Shown one piece after another: positions 35,832 to 45,120 of a stretch of 64,000 nucleotides of DNA (position 1 is its first letter; the number at the start of each line of letters is the position of its first letter). This stretch comes from Bacteroidota bacterium (GTDB lineage Bacteria; Bacteroidota; Bacteroidia; Chitinophagales; JADIYW01): assembly GCA_016705125.1 (NCBI GenBank), contig JADIYW010000010.1, positions 30,798 to 94,797 on the forward strand, given 5' to 3'. Made by a program: the position numbers and the translations under genes. The notes under the pieces were generated by a model. It was not told the DNA's origin. It searched no databases and saw nothing but the letters and a program-made list of their open reading frames with translations.

Positions 35832-36137
35832 TTAATCTAGTTTTTTGAATAATTTTTTAAATTGTTTTTCTGCCTTGGCTATTCCTTTCGATTTAAGTGT
35901 ATAAAATGATTTAGTGCCTTCTTCTTTTAAAAGTACCAAACCAGCATTTTTTAATTCTTGAAGGTGTTGCGACACTGTTGATTGTGAAATAGGCATTTTG
36001 GCTACTATTTCGCCACAGGTACATACTTTTTTGTCAGCAAGTATTTTTATAATAGCTATTCGAGCTGGATGACCGAGTGCTTTAGCAAATTTTGCCAAAA
36101 CAATTTCGTTTTCTTCAAAAGTTGTTTCTGAATTCAT
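35832..36137 (-). CDS. ArsR-family winged-helix regulator
   Basis: The 101-residue protein is one winged helix of the ArsR/SmtB type: AKALGHPARIAIIKIL, CTCGEIVAKMPISQSTVSQHLQELKNAGLV, then LKEEGTKSFYTL. The recognition helix is SQSTVSQHL. The CTC of VCTCGEI is placed where ELCVCDL would be in metal sensors, but a single C-x-C and no other ligand pair make metal sensing uncertain. No efflux gene is adjacent. It may be co-transcribed with hflX. Target unknown. Confidence 0.88.
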   Translation of the reverse strand: MNSETTFEENEIVLAKFAKALGHPARIAIIKILADKKVCTCGEIVAKMPISQSTVSQHLQELKNAGLVLLKEEGTKSFYTLKSKGIAKAEKQFKKLFKKLD

Positions 36138-36195
36138 GACAATTAATTTATCGCAAAATAACGATTATTTTGAAAAAAATCTGCTTTTGAAAAAA

Positions 36196-36918
36196 CTAAA
36201 AATCGCAATTTAATCCTTTGGTATCGAGCCATTGTTCTTTTTGGTCATAATCTGGCATGGCATTGGCCACTAAATTCCAAAAACGACTGCTGTGGTTCAT
36301 TTCCTGTAAATGGGCTAATTCGTGTATAAATACATAATCACGTACTTCTTTGGGTGCCAAAAGTAAGCGGCTTGAAATGGAAATATTGGTATTTGAACTG
36401 CAACTTCCCCATCGAGAATGGTTATACCTTAAACTGATTTTACCCAATGGTTTTTTGAAAAATTGGTTGTTTAATTCATGCAATCTTTGTTCAACAAATG
36501 AAAGACTATAAATAGAAAAGATACGAGAAAGTGCCTTTTGTACTATCGATTTTTGGTTTGCAGCATTTGCAGCTACTTTTATAGTTACTATTTTTTCTCT
36601 TTTATTTAGTTTTGAAAGGGTCGTATTAGCAGCGTTTTGCTCAATTACTACTTTAAATACTTCGTCTAAAACGGTAATTTCTCCTCCATTTTGGTAAAAT
36701 CCATCTTGTTTTTTAGGACTTATTTCTAATTGGTTAAATTTTCTCTTTGCCCATTTAAGCAATTGTTGTATGTTTTTTTCACGTTGTATTTCATTCAAAA
36801 AATTGGGTAACTGAATGTGTACTTCGCCACTGCGAATAGTAACTCTGCTCGATCGTCGAGGTTCTGTACTAATTTTTACTGGAAATGGTAATCCAGCTGT
36901 GAGATATTGAGTTTCCAC
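36196..36918 (-). CDS. YgjP-like (DUF45/M48-type) zinc metallopeptidase
   Basis: The 240-residue protein has the YgjP-like layout. The N-terminal part includes RRSSRVTIRSGEVHIQLP. The C-terminal zinc motif is IHELAHLQEMNHSSRFW, i.e. HExxH with the third His six residues later. RYNHSRWGSCSSNTNISISSRLLLAP is the family signature. Relatives are small cytoplasmic metallopeptidases often linked to type I restriction clusters or standing alone, as here. The substrate is unknown. The gene is divergent from the ABC transporter gene and 58 bp downstream of the ArsR gene start. Confidence 0.88.
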   Translation of the reverse strand: METQYLTAGLPFPVKISTEPRRSSRVTIRSGEVHIQLPNFLNEIQREKNIQQLLKWAKRKFNQLEISPKKQDGFYQNGGEITVLDEVFKVVIEQNAANTTLSKLNKREKIVTIKVAANAANQKSIVQKALSRIFSIYSLSFVEQRLHELNNQFFKKPLGKISLRYNHSRWGSCSSNTNISISSRLLLAPKEVRDYVFIHELAHLQEMNHSSRFWNLVANAMPDYDQKEQWLDTKGLNCDF

Positions 36919-37103
36919 TAATTACAAATATAAAGATATGTTTAAGCTTGGTTAAAAATACTTACACACAAAAGGATATATTATGTTACTAAGTGCTTGG
37001 ATGAAGATAGATTTTTCCATTTGGCAAATATTATTAGGCTCATTAATTTTTATAACAAAGCCTTAATTTATCATTCCTTTTTTTTTCTCTAGATTTGTTA
37101 AAT

Positions 37104-38858
37104 ATGGAAGTTTTATATCCTTTTTTGAAACCATATAGAATTCAATTTATTTTAAGTTGTATCTATAGCATTACCAATAAAATATTGGATTTGGCGCCAC
37201 CATTTATTGTAGGATGGATGGTAGATGTGGTATTGAAAAATCCAGTTCCTTGGGTGGATATGTTTGCAAACCAAGACATTGTAAAAGGAATTTGGTTGGT
37301 TGGTGCTTCTATTTTTGTGATTTTTGGTTTTGAAAGCTATTTTGAGTGGCTGTATAAAAGAAATTTTATGGAAATTTCCCAAAAGGTGCAACATGATTTA
37401 AGGATCAAGTTATACGATAACCTTCAAAAAAAGGACACCCAGTTTTTTGAAAATGCGCGTACCGGCAATTTGATTTCTATTTTGAGCGAGGATATTAGTC
37501 AGCTCGAAAAATTCATTTCAGAGGTTTTCAATGAATTATTACAAGTAGTAATTTTGGTCGTTTTTTCTGCAATAGCTTTTTATATGGTTTCACCATTACT
37601 TTGTTTGTTGGCTATGTCTTCTATTCCTTTTATTATTTGGGGAAGTTATTTTTATGAAAAATTGGTTACCAAAAGGTATTTTATCACCAGAAAAAGTGCT
37701 GGCGAATTAAACAATCGACTAGAGAATAATATAGGTGGAATTGGTGTGATAAAGAGTTTTACAACAGAGGCATTTGAATCTGAAAGAGTAAATAAAGCAT
37801 CTACTACTTTTAAGATAGCGAACTTGGATATTATTAAGTATCGAGCGGCTTACGAACCATTAATTCGGGTGTTTATTGCTTTTGGATTTGCTGCGGTTTT
37901 GGTGGTTCCTGCATTTTGGATAATGAATGGTACGCATGACATCACCATTGGTCAATTGGCTATTTTTGGTATGTTGGTTCAACGGCTTTTATGGCCAATG
38001 ACGCGTCTCGGAAAGGTTTTTGATGATACTGCAAAAGCCAAAGCATCTAGTTTGCGTATTTTTGGTTTGATGGATATTCCTACCACTATTATTGAAAAAG
38101 AACTGCCAACTCCATTTCCTATTATGCAGTTTGGAATTGATTTTAAGGATGTTTCGTTTGGATATTTTGAAAATAATAGGCCGGTTTTAGTAAATTTAAA
38201 TATTCATATTCCAGCGGGTAAAACGACAGGAATTATGGGTCCGACAGGAGCAGGAAAAACATCACTTACTAAATTAATCCTACGATTGTATGATCCAAAT
38301 AAAGGTAGTTTGCTCATCGATTATACAAATATAAACGAATTTTCTTTGCATGATTTGCGCAGCTCAATAAGTTTGGTGAGCCAAGATGTGTATGTTTTTC
38401 ATGGTAATTTTAGCGAAAATATAGCCTATGGTTGCCCAAATGTAAGTCAAGAGGCGATAATTGAGGCAGCCAAAAAAGCGACCTTACATGATTTTATCAA
38501 TGGCTTGGAGGCAGGTTATGATTCATTGGTAGGCGAACGAGGAATCAAGTTAAGTGGTGGACAACGACAGCGGCTAAGCATTGCTCGGGCGATACTTAAA
38601 AATGCACCGATTCTCATTTTGGATGAAGCTACAAGTAGTGTAGATACCGAAACAGAACAGGTGATTAAAGAGAATATAAAATCCCTTTCTGTTGGAAAAA
38701 CAACTATAATCATTGCACACCGTTTGTCCACTTTAGTAAATGCAGACCAAATAATTGTATTAGAGTCGGGTGCCGTTAGCGAAATGGGAACGCATGATGA
38801 ATTGCTTTTCCAGAATGGTTTGTATGCCAAAATGTGGAATATACAAGCAAACCAATAA
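37104..38858 (+). CDS. ABC exporter (fused permease and ATPase)
   Basis: From ATG 37104 the protein has 584 residues. About 320 N-terminal residues form a six-helix exporter domain. The nucleotide-binding domain has Walker A GPTGAGKTS near 376, the Q-loop SLVSQDVYVF, the signature LSGGQRQRLSIA near 476 and Walker B ILILDEATSSVD with the catalytic Glu. It is a half-transporter that would work as a dimer; lipid, peptide or drug substrates are all possible. The TTG at 37095 overlaps a -7-like TAGATTTG, so the ATG is the better start. It converges with the oligoendopeptidase gene (10 bp). Confidence 0.93.
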   Translation: MEVLYPFLKPYRIQFILSCIYSITNKILDLAPPFIVGWMVDVVLKNPVPWVDMFANQDIVKGIWLVGASIFVIFGFESYFEWLYKRNFMEISQKVQHDLRIKLYDNLQKKDTQFFENARTGNLISILSEDISQLEKFISEVFNELLQVVILVVFSAIAFYMVSPLLCLLAMSSIPFIIWGSYFYEKLVTKRYFITRKSAGELNNRLENNIGGIGVIKSFTTEAFESERVNKASTTFKIANLDIIKYRAAYEPLIRVFIAFGFAAVLVVPAFWIMNGTHDITIGQLAIFGMLVQRLLWPMTRLGKVFDDTAKAKASSLRIFGLMDIPTTIIEKELPTPFPIMQFGIDFKDVSFGYFENNRPVLVNLNIHIPAGKTTGIMGPTGAGKTSLTKLILRLYDPNKGSLLIDYTNINEFSLHDLRSSISLVSQDVYVFHGNFSENIAYGCPNVSQEAIIEAAKKATLHDFINGLEAGYDSLVGERGIKLSGGQRQRLSIARAILKNAPILILDEATSSVDTETEQVIKENIKSLSVGKTTIIIAHRLSTLVNADQIIVLESGAVSEMGTHDELLFQNGLYAKMWNIQANQ

Positions 38859-38867
38859 GCTGAATTA

Positions 38868-40574
38868 CTATAATTCCTGTTGGATAAATTGCATCAATTT
38901 ACCAATATGTTGGCTAGTAAAATTAAAAGGAACACCTGCCGTTTCATACATTTCAGGAATAGATTTGGTATAACCTAAAGCCAATGCTTTTTTGTAATTT
39001 TCTATAGCATTTTTTGGGTTTTCTTTAAAATTTTTCCACATTCCGAGTGCGCCAAGTTGTGCGATTCCATATTCAATATAGTAAAAAGGCACTTCAAATA
39101 TATGTAATTGTCTGTGCCAATTATAGGCAGCAATTTCTTCCAAACCTTCCCAATTTTTTTCGCCTGATGAAAATTCATTTGATATTGATATCCATGCTGC
39201 TTTTCTTTCTGCTTGGCTATGTCCAATATTGGTATAAATCCAATGCTGAAATTTATCTATTATTGCAATCCATGGCAAAATGGTAATTATCCTTTCTAAT
39301 TGATCGGATTTAGTTTTTTTAAGGTCATTTTCGTCGCTATAAAAAGTGGAATATGCTTCTAATGCAAATAATTCCATGCTCATAGAGGCCAATTCTGCCA
39401 CTTCAGAACTTACTTCTTTATCGAAATCAAATGGAAGGTCTTTTACCAAAAAAGAGTGCACAGCATGTCCAGCCTCATGCACCATAGTTGTAACATCTCC
39501 ATGAGTTCCGCTGGCATTCATAAATACAAATGGAACGCCCAATTCGGGCATCGACATATTATATCCGCCTGGGCCTTTCCCTTTTCTGCTTTCTAGGTCA
39601 AAATGGTTCATTTTGTCCATTGTAGCCAAACACCACGAAAAATAAGGGTCTATTTTATCCAAAGTAAGGATAGATTTTTCAATCAATTCACGCGCTCCAT
39701 TAAATGGTTTAAGTGTTTTTTCACCAGGAAAAGGTGCATCCAAATCGTAAGGCCTTAGCGTGCTTACACCTAATTTGTTTTTAATATTTTGGTCTATTTT
39801 TTTTACTAATGGAATTACTTCATTTTTTACAGCATCATGAAAATCCTCACATTCTTTTACTCCATAATCAAATCGACCTAATTCTTTAAATTTATAATCT
39901 CTATAATTATCAAACCCTGCATTTTTTGCAATATTGTCTCTAATTACAATTAATTCGTCAAATAGATTTTCTAGTGCTTCTTTGTCTTGTAATCGTCGTT
40001 CGCCAACTTTTTTGAATATGGTTTCACGAAGCGATCGGTCTTCATTTTGCAATAATTTATTGGCCTGAGCAGTTGTCAGCTCCTCGCCATTATGTTGTAT
40101 AGTCATGCGGCCAATTATCTGACCATATTCCTGTTCTTTTAAGTTTAATTCGGTATAAAGTGGAATATTTTCCTCTCTGAATAATTCAAGTGAATTTTTT
40201 AATCCACGTACATAAACGGATAATCCTTTTTCTTCTAAAGCATCTAGCAATCCTGATTGTGCAACTTTCTCATTTAATTGATTGTTGATCTCCATTAATT
40301 TTGGAGAAATTTCACTTACGAAATACTCATATTCTTCTCTAAGCTTTTCATTTTCGGTATCACAAGTTTGCCGAATATATCTCCATCTAAATTCATCGTC
40401 GATAGCAGCGCCTAATTCGGATCTGTTTTCCATCCAAACGAGTAAATCATCTATTCCATTTATTTTATGATGTAATAATTTATCGAAAAATGGAGATAAT
40501 TGTGCCCAATTTTCAACTTTTAAATCATTAGGAATAAACTTTCTAGTTTTTTTCTCAATCGCTACTATTTCCAT
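38868..40574 (-). CDS. M3-family oligoendopeptidase
   Basis: The 568-residue protein has the M3B zinc site HEAGHAVHSF near residue 368, with the third ligand Glu in ASMSMELFALEAY. The N-terminal region is helical (KLREEYEYFVSEISPKLMEIN). The C-terminal YIEYGIAQLGALGMW matches the substrate cleft Tyr/His region of oligoendopeptidase F. It cleaves short peptides in the cytosol. It is 3 bp downstream of the DUF5606 gene on the same strand, and is probably co-transcribed with it. Confidence 0.92.
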   Translation of the reverse strand: MEIVAIEKKTRKFIPNDLKVENWAQLSPFFDKLLHHKINGIDDLLVWMENRSELGAAIDDEFRWRYIRQTCDTENEKLREEYEYFVSEISPKLMEINNQLNEKVAQSGLLDALEEKGLSVYVRGLKNSLELFREENIPLYTELNLKEQEYGQIIGRMTIQHNGEELTTAQANKLLQNEDRSLRETIFKKVGERRLQDKEALENLFDELIVIRDNIAKNAGFDNYRDYKFKELGRFDYGVKECEDFHDAVKNEVIPLVKKIDQNIKNKLGVSTLRPYDLDAPFPGEKTLKPFNGARELIEKSILTLDKIDPYFSWCLATMDKMNHFDLESRKGKGPGGYNMSMPELGVPFVFMNASGTHGDVTTMVHEAGHAVHSFLVKDLPFDFDKEVSSEVAELASMSMELFALEAYSTFYSDENDLKKTKSDQLERIITILPWIAIIDKFQHWIYTNIGHSQAERKAAWISISNEFSSGEKNWEGLEEIAAYNWHRQLHIFEVPFYYIEYGIAQLGALGMWKNFKENPKNAIENYKKALALGYTKSIPEMYETAGVPFNFTSQHIGKLMQFIQQEL

Positions 40575-40577
40575 TTA

Positions 40578-41069
40578 TTAGTTTTTGCCTTTCTTTTTTG
40601 TTGGTTTTGCTTCTTCACTCATTTCCGCAATTGATTCCTCAACTGCTGCTTCAATTGGTTTTTTTTCAGTTTCACTTTCTTCTTCTTTTACCAAAACGGC
40701 TAAAGGATCTAATAAATGAAACCATTTTATAAGTTTTTTTATATCACTTATTTGTACTTTTTCATGGTCAAAACTTGGTAATATTTTTTCTAAATAAGAC
40801 CTTAATGTAGCAGAATCCGAAGTATGGTCAACTGGTGGATTTGTTTCAAATTGGTTTTTCATTTCAATAAAAACATCCAATAAAGGAACTGAATCGTCTT
40901 CCGTATAAATAGAAATATTTTCTAATGGCGAAAACATATTTATTCTATTTGAAAAAAAACGGCGATTGGTATCGTCTAAATCTGCTAATATTAAACCATC
41001 TACTCTTTGACCAATTATTCTCTTAAGCCCCGATATTCCGCTAACGGAAACAATTTCTTTAAATTTCAT
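40578..41069 (-). CDS. DUF5606 protein
   Basis: The 163-residue protein matches DUF5606, a family confined to this phylum. The first ~70 residues (LKEIVSVSGISGLKRIIGQR-like start, LILADLDDTNRRFF) form an alpha/beta segment. The middle has RSYLEKILPSFDHEKV and IKKLIKWFHLLD. The C-terminus is a charged, low-complexity Lys/Glu tail (ESETEKKPIEAAVEE to TKKKGKN). No export signal. It is the first gene before the oligoendopeptidase. Function unknown; the family is often essential-looking and constitutive, which I cannot test here. Confidence 0.85.
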   Translation of the reverse strand: MKFKEIVSVSGISGLKRIIGQRVDGLILADLDDTNRRFFSNRINMFSPLENISIYTEDDSVPLLDVFIEMKNQFETNPPVDHTSDSATLRSYLEKILPSFDHEKVQISDIKKLIKWFHLLDPLAVLVKEEESETEKKPIEAAVEESIAEMSEEAKPTKKKGKN

Positions 41070-41204
41070 TTTTTATTTATTTACTCGAATTATGATTAAA
41101 TTTGGATTTGTGTTTTGGAATTTTAGAAATAATAACGCTAATAATTCCAATTTTTTTTACTGATTAGTTTATGTTTAATTTATGAGTGCACAAAAGTACA
41201 ATTT

Positions 41205-41239
41205 TTTGTATGATTAGGTATAAAAAAAGGATAAATTTG
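41205..41239 (+). promoter_or_regulatory. uvrB promoter (-33 TTTG, -7 TAAATTTG)
   Basis: TTTG at 41205-41208 and TAAATTTG at 41232-41239, 23 bp apart, precede ATG 41254 by 15 bp. Both boxes fit the Bacteroidota promoter. No LexA-like operator is seen. Confidence 0.5.
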
Positions 41240-41253
41240 ATTTTTATTAATAG

Positions 41254-43299
41254 ATGGAATTTAATTTACATTCAAAATTTAGCCCAGCGGGTGATCAGCC
41301 AATTGCAATCCAACAATTAGTTGATGGGTTAAATAATGGTGTAAAATCGCAAGTTTTATTAGGCGTTACAGGTTCTGGCAAGACTTTTACCATAGCTAAC
41401 GTAATACAACAAGTTAAACGACCAACATTGGTTTTGAGTCATAATAAGACTTTGGTAGCACAGCTTTATGGAGAGTTTAAAGAGTTTTTTCCTGAGAATA
41501 AGGTGGAATATTTCGTTTCTTATTATGATTATTATCAGCCCGAAGCCTATTTGCCCGTTACGGGTACTTATATTGAAAAGGATATGAGTATAAATGAAGA
41601 AATCGAAAAATTGCGATTGAGCTCTTCCACAGCACTTGTGTCGGGTAGGCGAGATGTGATTGTTGTTGCTTCTGTTTCTTGCATTTATGGATTAGGGAAT
41701 CCTGCGGAATTTAAAAATAGAATTATCAGATTATCAAAAGGCATGTCTAAAAGTAGGACTACTTTCTTGTATGAATTGGTAAATAATTTATATAGCAGAA
41801 CAACGGAAATTTTTGAGCGTGGAAATTTTAGGGTCATAGGGGAAAATGTAGAAATTTATTTACCCTATACCGACCATGCCTATCGAATTATTTTTTGGGG
41901 AGATATAATTGAAGAAATGGAGTCTTTCGACCCAATATCAGGGAGGCGAATGGAAAAATTAAATGATATGGCCATTTTTCCTGCTGATATTTATTTGGCT
42001 CCAACCGAACTATTGCCTACTATTTTGAACGAAATACAAGATGAAACAAAAGCACAATGTGATTACTACAAAAAAACGGGAAAACACGAAGAAGCCAAAA
42101 GGTTAGAAGAGCGGGTTAATTATGATTTGGAAATGATACGCGAATTAGGTTACTGCTCGGGTATCGAGAATTATTCTCGTTTTTTTGATAGACGAAAAGC
42201 TGGAGATAGGCCGTTTTGTTTATTAGATTATTTTCCTGATGATTTTTTATTGATAGTTGATGAGAGTCATGTTACAATTCCCCAAGTAAGCGCAATGTAT
42301 GGTGGAGATCGGTCTCGTAAAATAAATTTAGTGGAATATGGTTTTCGTTTACCGTCTGCAATGGATAATAGGCCTTTAAATTTTCATGAATTTGAACAAG
42401 TTATCGGACAAACTATTTTTGTAAGTGCTACGCCTTCTGATTATGAATTGATACAAACCGAAGGGGAATTTGTAGAACAAATAGTACGACCAACTGGGTT
42501 GTTAGATCCACCAATTGAGGTGCGGCCAAGCATGAATCAAATAGATGATTTATTGGATGAAATTGACAAACGGATTCAATTAAATGAGCGTGTTTTGGTG
42601 ACTACGCTTACCAAAAGAATGGCCGAAGAATTGGCCAAATATTTGGACAAATTGAGCATCAAATGTCGATATATTCACTCGGAAGTGGATACATTGGAAA
42701 GGGTTGAAATAATTAAAAACCTAAGGCTCGGCGAATTTGATGTTTTAATAGGCGTAAATTTGCTGAGAGAAGGATTAGATTTGCCCGAAGTGTCGCTGGT
42801 GGCTATTTTAGATGCTGATAAAGAAGGTTTTTTGAGAAATACAAAGTCGCTATTGCAAACTGCTGGAAGGGCAGCACGTAACTCGAATGGATTGGTAATT
42901 ATGTATGGAGATAAAACAACCGATTCGATGCAGCGCACCATTGATGAAACAGAAAGACACCGGGAGAAACAAATTCAGTACAATTTGCAACACGGAATAA
43001 TTCCCACTACCGTTTTTAAAACACGCGAAGAAATCATTAATCGTGCTTCTATGTTAGATAGCCAAGTGGAGGCTGAAAAACAGAAAAAAGTAGATTATTT
43101 TGCTAAGGAAGATGCCCGAATTGCAATGGTAGCTGAGGAACCTAATGAGTTTAATTCAAAGCGCGACTTGGAGAAAGCAATTGAAAAAACAAAAAAACAA
43201 ATGCAGAAAGCAGCCAAAGAAACCGACTTTATGGAGGCCGCTCGATTACGTGATAAAATGTTTGGCTTGGAAAAAATACTCAAAAGTGAGTATAAGTGA
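41254..43299 (+). CDS. uvrB: Excinuclease ABC subunit B
   Basis: UvrB is the damage-verifying helicase of nucleotide excision repair. The 681-residue protein has Walker A GVTGSGKT at residues 37-44. The beta-hairpin region is YYDYYQPEAYLP near 90. DESHVTIPQ is the DExD-type Walker B, and LREGLDLPEVSLV and QTAGRAARN are motifs V-VI. The C-terminal UVR domain (LEKAIEKTKKQMQKAAKETDFMEAARLRDKM), near 640-672, binds UvrC. UvrA and UvrC are not in the window. The gene is monocistronic and converges with a small membrane protein gene. Confidence 0.97.
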   Translation: MEFNLHSKFSPAGDQPIAIQQLVDGLNNGVKSQVLLGVTGSGKTFTIANVIQQVKRPTLVLSHNKTLVAQLYGEFKEFFPENKVEYFVSYYDYYQPEAYLPVTGTYIEKDMSINEEIEKLRLSSSTALVSGRRDVIVVASVSCIYGLGNPAEFKNRIIRLSKGMSKSRTTFLYELVNNLYSRTTEIFERGNFRVIGENVEIYLPYTDHAYRIIFWGDIIEEMESFDPISGRRMEKLNDMAIFPADIYLAPTELLPTILNEIQDETKAQCDYYKKTGKHEEAKRLEERVNYDLEMIRELGYCSGIENYSRFFDRRKAGDRPFCLLDYFPDDFLLIVDESHVTIPQVSAMYGGDRSRKINLVEYGFRLPSAMDNRPLNFHEFEQVIGQTIFVSATPSDYELIQTEGEFVEQIVRPTGLLDPPIEVRPSMNQIDDLLDEIDKRIQLNERVLVTTLTKRMAEELAKYLDKLSIKCRYIHSEVDTLERVEIIKNLRLGEFDVLIGVNLLREGLDLPEVSLVAILDADKEGFLRNTKSLLQTAGRAARNSNGLVIMYGDKTTDSMQRTIDETERHREKQIQYNLQHGIIPTTVFKTREEIINRASMLDSQVEAEKQKKVDYFAKEDARIAMVAEEPNEFNSKRDLEKAIEKTKKQMQKAAKETDFMEAARLRDKMFGLEKILKSEYK

Positions 43300-43305
43300 A
43301 ATTAA

Positions 43306-43746
43306 TTAACCTTTTCCTTCAAACAATTTTTCAATAAACAAATACAAATATTCAATTATAAACGCAAAAAACATCCAAAAAGGAGTGAATTCTAATTGTA
43401 TAAATCCACAAACATGGTAGCCAGTGGCGTATTCCCATGGGCATTTTCCCGTAATTTGTTTTAACAAAAAACCACTCAAAAACTCTACACAAAAAATGAT
43501 GAATGCATAAATAAAAAGCCGTAAAAGAATTGGATATTTGGATATTTTGCTATAAATGAATCTAAATAAAAACGGAATGGAGGCATAAATTGGGAACATC
43601 CAAACGTATGTTTTTCCAGTTAAAGAAAATAATGGTTCATTGCAAAACGGGGTATTGGAAATGAGGTTACTAAATGCAACAAAAAATATTTCGGCACTCA
43701 TTCCGAAGCAAGCAAAAAATAATATTTGAAAAATGGTTTTGCTCAT
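43306..43746 (-). CDS. Small integral membrane protein (CmpB/PF06541-like)
   Basis: The 146-residue protein has four likely membrane helices (FQILFFACFGMSAEIFFV, YVWMFPIYASIPFLF, ILLRLFIYAFIIFCVEFLSGFL, and FTPFWMFFAFIIEYLYLFI). The conserved polar stretch EFLSGFLLKQITGKCPWEYATGYHVCGFIQLEFTPFW resembles the putative CmpB-type permease domain PF06541. Its role is unknown. It sits just after a terminator for the upstream T9SS gene and probably has its own promoter. No transporter partner is next to it. Confidence 0.7.
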   Translation of the reverse strand: MSKTIFQILFFACFGMSAEIFFVAFSNLISNTPFCNEPLFSLTGKTYVWMFPIYASIPFLFRFIYSKISKYPILLRLFIYAFIIFCVEFLSGFLLKQITGKCPWEYATGYHVCGFIQLEFTPFWMFFAFIIEYLYLFIEKLFEGKG

Positions 43747-43769
43747 TTTTTTTGTTTTATCAAAAATAA

Positions 43770-43805
43770 AAAAAACCTTTTGAAATATCTCAAAAGGTTT
43801 TTTTT
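43770..43805 (-). terminator. Terminator after the T9SS-tail gene
   Basis: An AAAAACCTTTTGA stem with its complement is flanked by A and T runs. It lies 3' of the minus-strand gene at 43824-45026. The hairpin also reads on the plus strand, but no plus-strand gene ends here. Confidence 0.8.
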
Positions 43806-43823
43806 AACTGGTTTATGAATTTC

Positions 43824-45026
43824 TTATTGTACTATCAATTCCTCTGTATAGCTTTTTTTCGTAGTCGTATTTACAGCAGAAACAATATAAATTCCTTTTG
43901 CAATTCCTTGTGGTAATTGTATTTTTTCTACTTGTAAAGTATTTTCTACTTCTATTTTTTTGCTAAAAATGGTTTTGCCCAAAAGGTCAGTTATCGTTAT
44001 CACATAAGCACCTTTTTCATTGCCATCGAATGATAAGTTAAAATCGCCCAAAGTTGGGTTTGGATAAAGACCGATACTTAAATATTTATCGTCAATTCCT
44101 GTTACAGAAATGGTATTGCTTTTTGCTTTTTCATTTAAAAATTTGCCATTTGCTAAGTCAGAAGCGGTAAAAGCTGGCTCCGAACTTTCGATTTTTTTAG
44201 CAGTAAAATCTTTTAAGTTTACCGTGTACAAACCATCCATTGCGTTCGCACTGCACACAACCAATTCTCCTTGAGCATTTACAACTGCTCCATTAGTGGT
44301 GTATTTTATAGGCAGGTTTTTAATATTGCCTAATAATGTAGCAACTCTATTAACCGGATTTATTGAAAATACGTAGTGGTTGGCTGTAATCAAAACCAGT
44401 TTTCCGTTGGCATCTGCCACTATATCGCCACCCCAACTCGTACAAATACTGTGTATGGAAATTTCTTTATTATTATTATCATCTACCAATTTACCCAAGT
44501 CTTCCACTTTCGGGTTTTTGCCCAATGTGAATTTGATAAAATGATCTCCATTATTATTCAAAGCGTAACCATTTCCATCGGCAGCAATTACCATTCTAGA
44601 TATTTGGTCTTCTTGTTTGCTTAGGTTTGCATTTGCAATTACATCACTTTTTACAACTACAAACGAAGGCTCTGTTTTAGATAAATCGATATAACAAATT
44701 TGCGACATATTCATTGGCGAAAAATACAATCGCTGATGTTTTACATCCAGAGCACAAGCCGCTACACCCTTTTCGGTAGGGTTTATTTGTGGAATGTTTT
44801 CGCTACTTTGTTTAGATTCAACATTCTGAATTTTAAAATTATTGATTCCTGATTCAAAAATCAATGATGATTTCCCAGTTTCTAAATCAATGGCTCGTAT
44901 ATCCGACCATTGACTAGGATTATTCTTTTTGCCCGAAATGGCATACGCTTTATTGGCATTTTGAGCATTTAATGCCGTTCCAAATAAAAGCAATAACGAA
45001 ACACTAATTGTAGATTTAAAAGTCAT
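43824..45026 (-). CDS. Secreted beta-propeller-like protein with T9SS type A sorting tail
   Basis: The 400-residue protein has a signal peptide (SVSLLLLFGTALNAQ). The body resembles a WD/NHL-like propeller of repeated sheets (RLYFSPMNMSQICYIDLSK, GKLVLITANHYVFSINP, ELVVCSANAMDGLYTVNL). The last ~80 residues are a type IX secretion C-terminal domain: LSIGLYPNPTLGDFNLSF, then YVITITDLLGKTIFSK and KGIYIVSAVN. Such tails are cleaved or linked as the cargo crosses the outer membrane. The secretion apparatus (PorV, PorU and others) is not in the window. Ligand or substrate unknown. Confidence 0.87.
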   Translation of the reverse strand: MTFKSTISVSLLLLFGTALNAQNANKAYAISGKKNNPSQWSDIRAIDLETGKSSLIFESGINNFKIQNVESKQSSENIPQINPTEKGVAACALDVKHQRLYFSPMNMSQICYIDLSKTEPSFVVVKSDVIANANLSKQEDQISRMVIAADGNGYALNNNGDHFIKFTLGKNPKVEDLGKLVDDNNNKEISIHSICTSWGGDIVADANGKLVLITANHYVFSINPVNRVATLLGNIKNLPIKYTTNGAVVNAQGELVVCSANAMDGLYTVNLKDFTAKKIESSEPAFTASDLANGKFLNEKAKSNTISVTGIDDKYLSIGLYPNPTLGDFNLSFDGNEKGAYVITITDLLGKTIFSKKIEVENTLQVEKIQLPQGIAKGIYIVSAVNTTTKKSYTEELIVQ

Positions 45027-45120
45027 ATGTTTAATTTTAGTGCAAGGTATTTATTTTAAATGTTAAAGGAGCTATTAATTGTTGTTAAAAAAGATAAAAT
45101 TAAATTTTTTGGACAATATT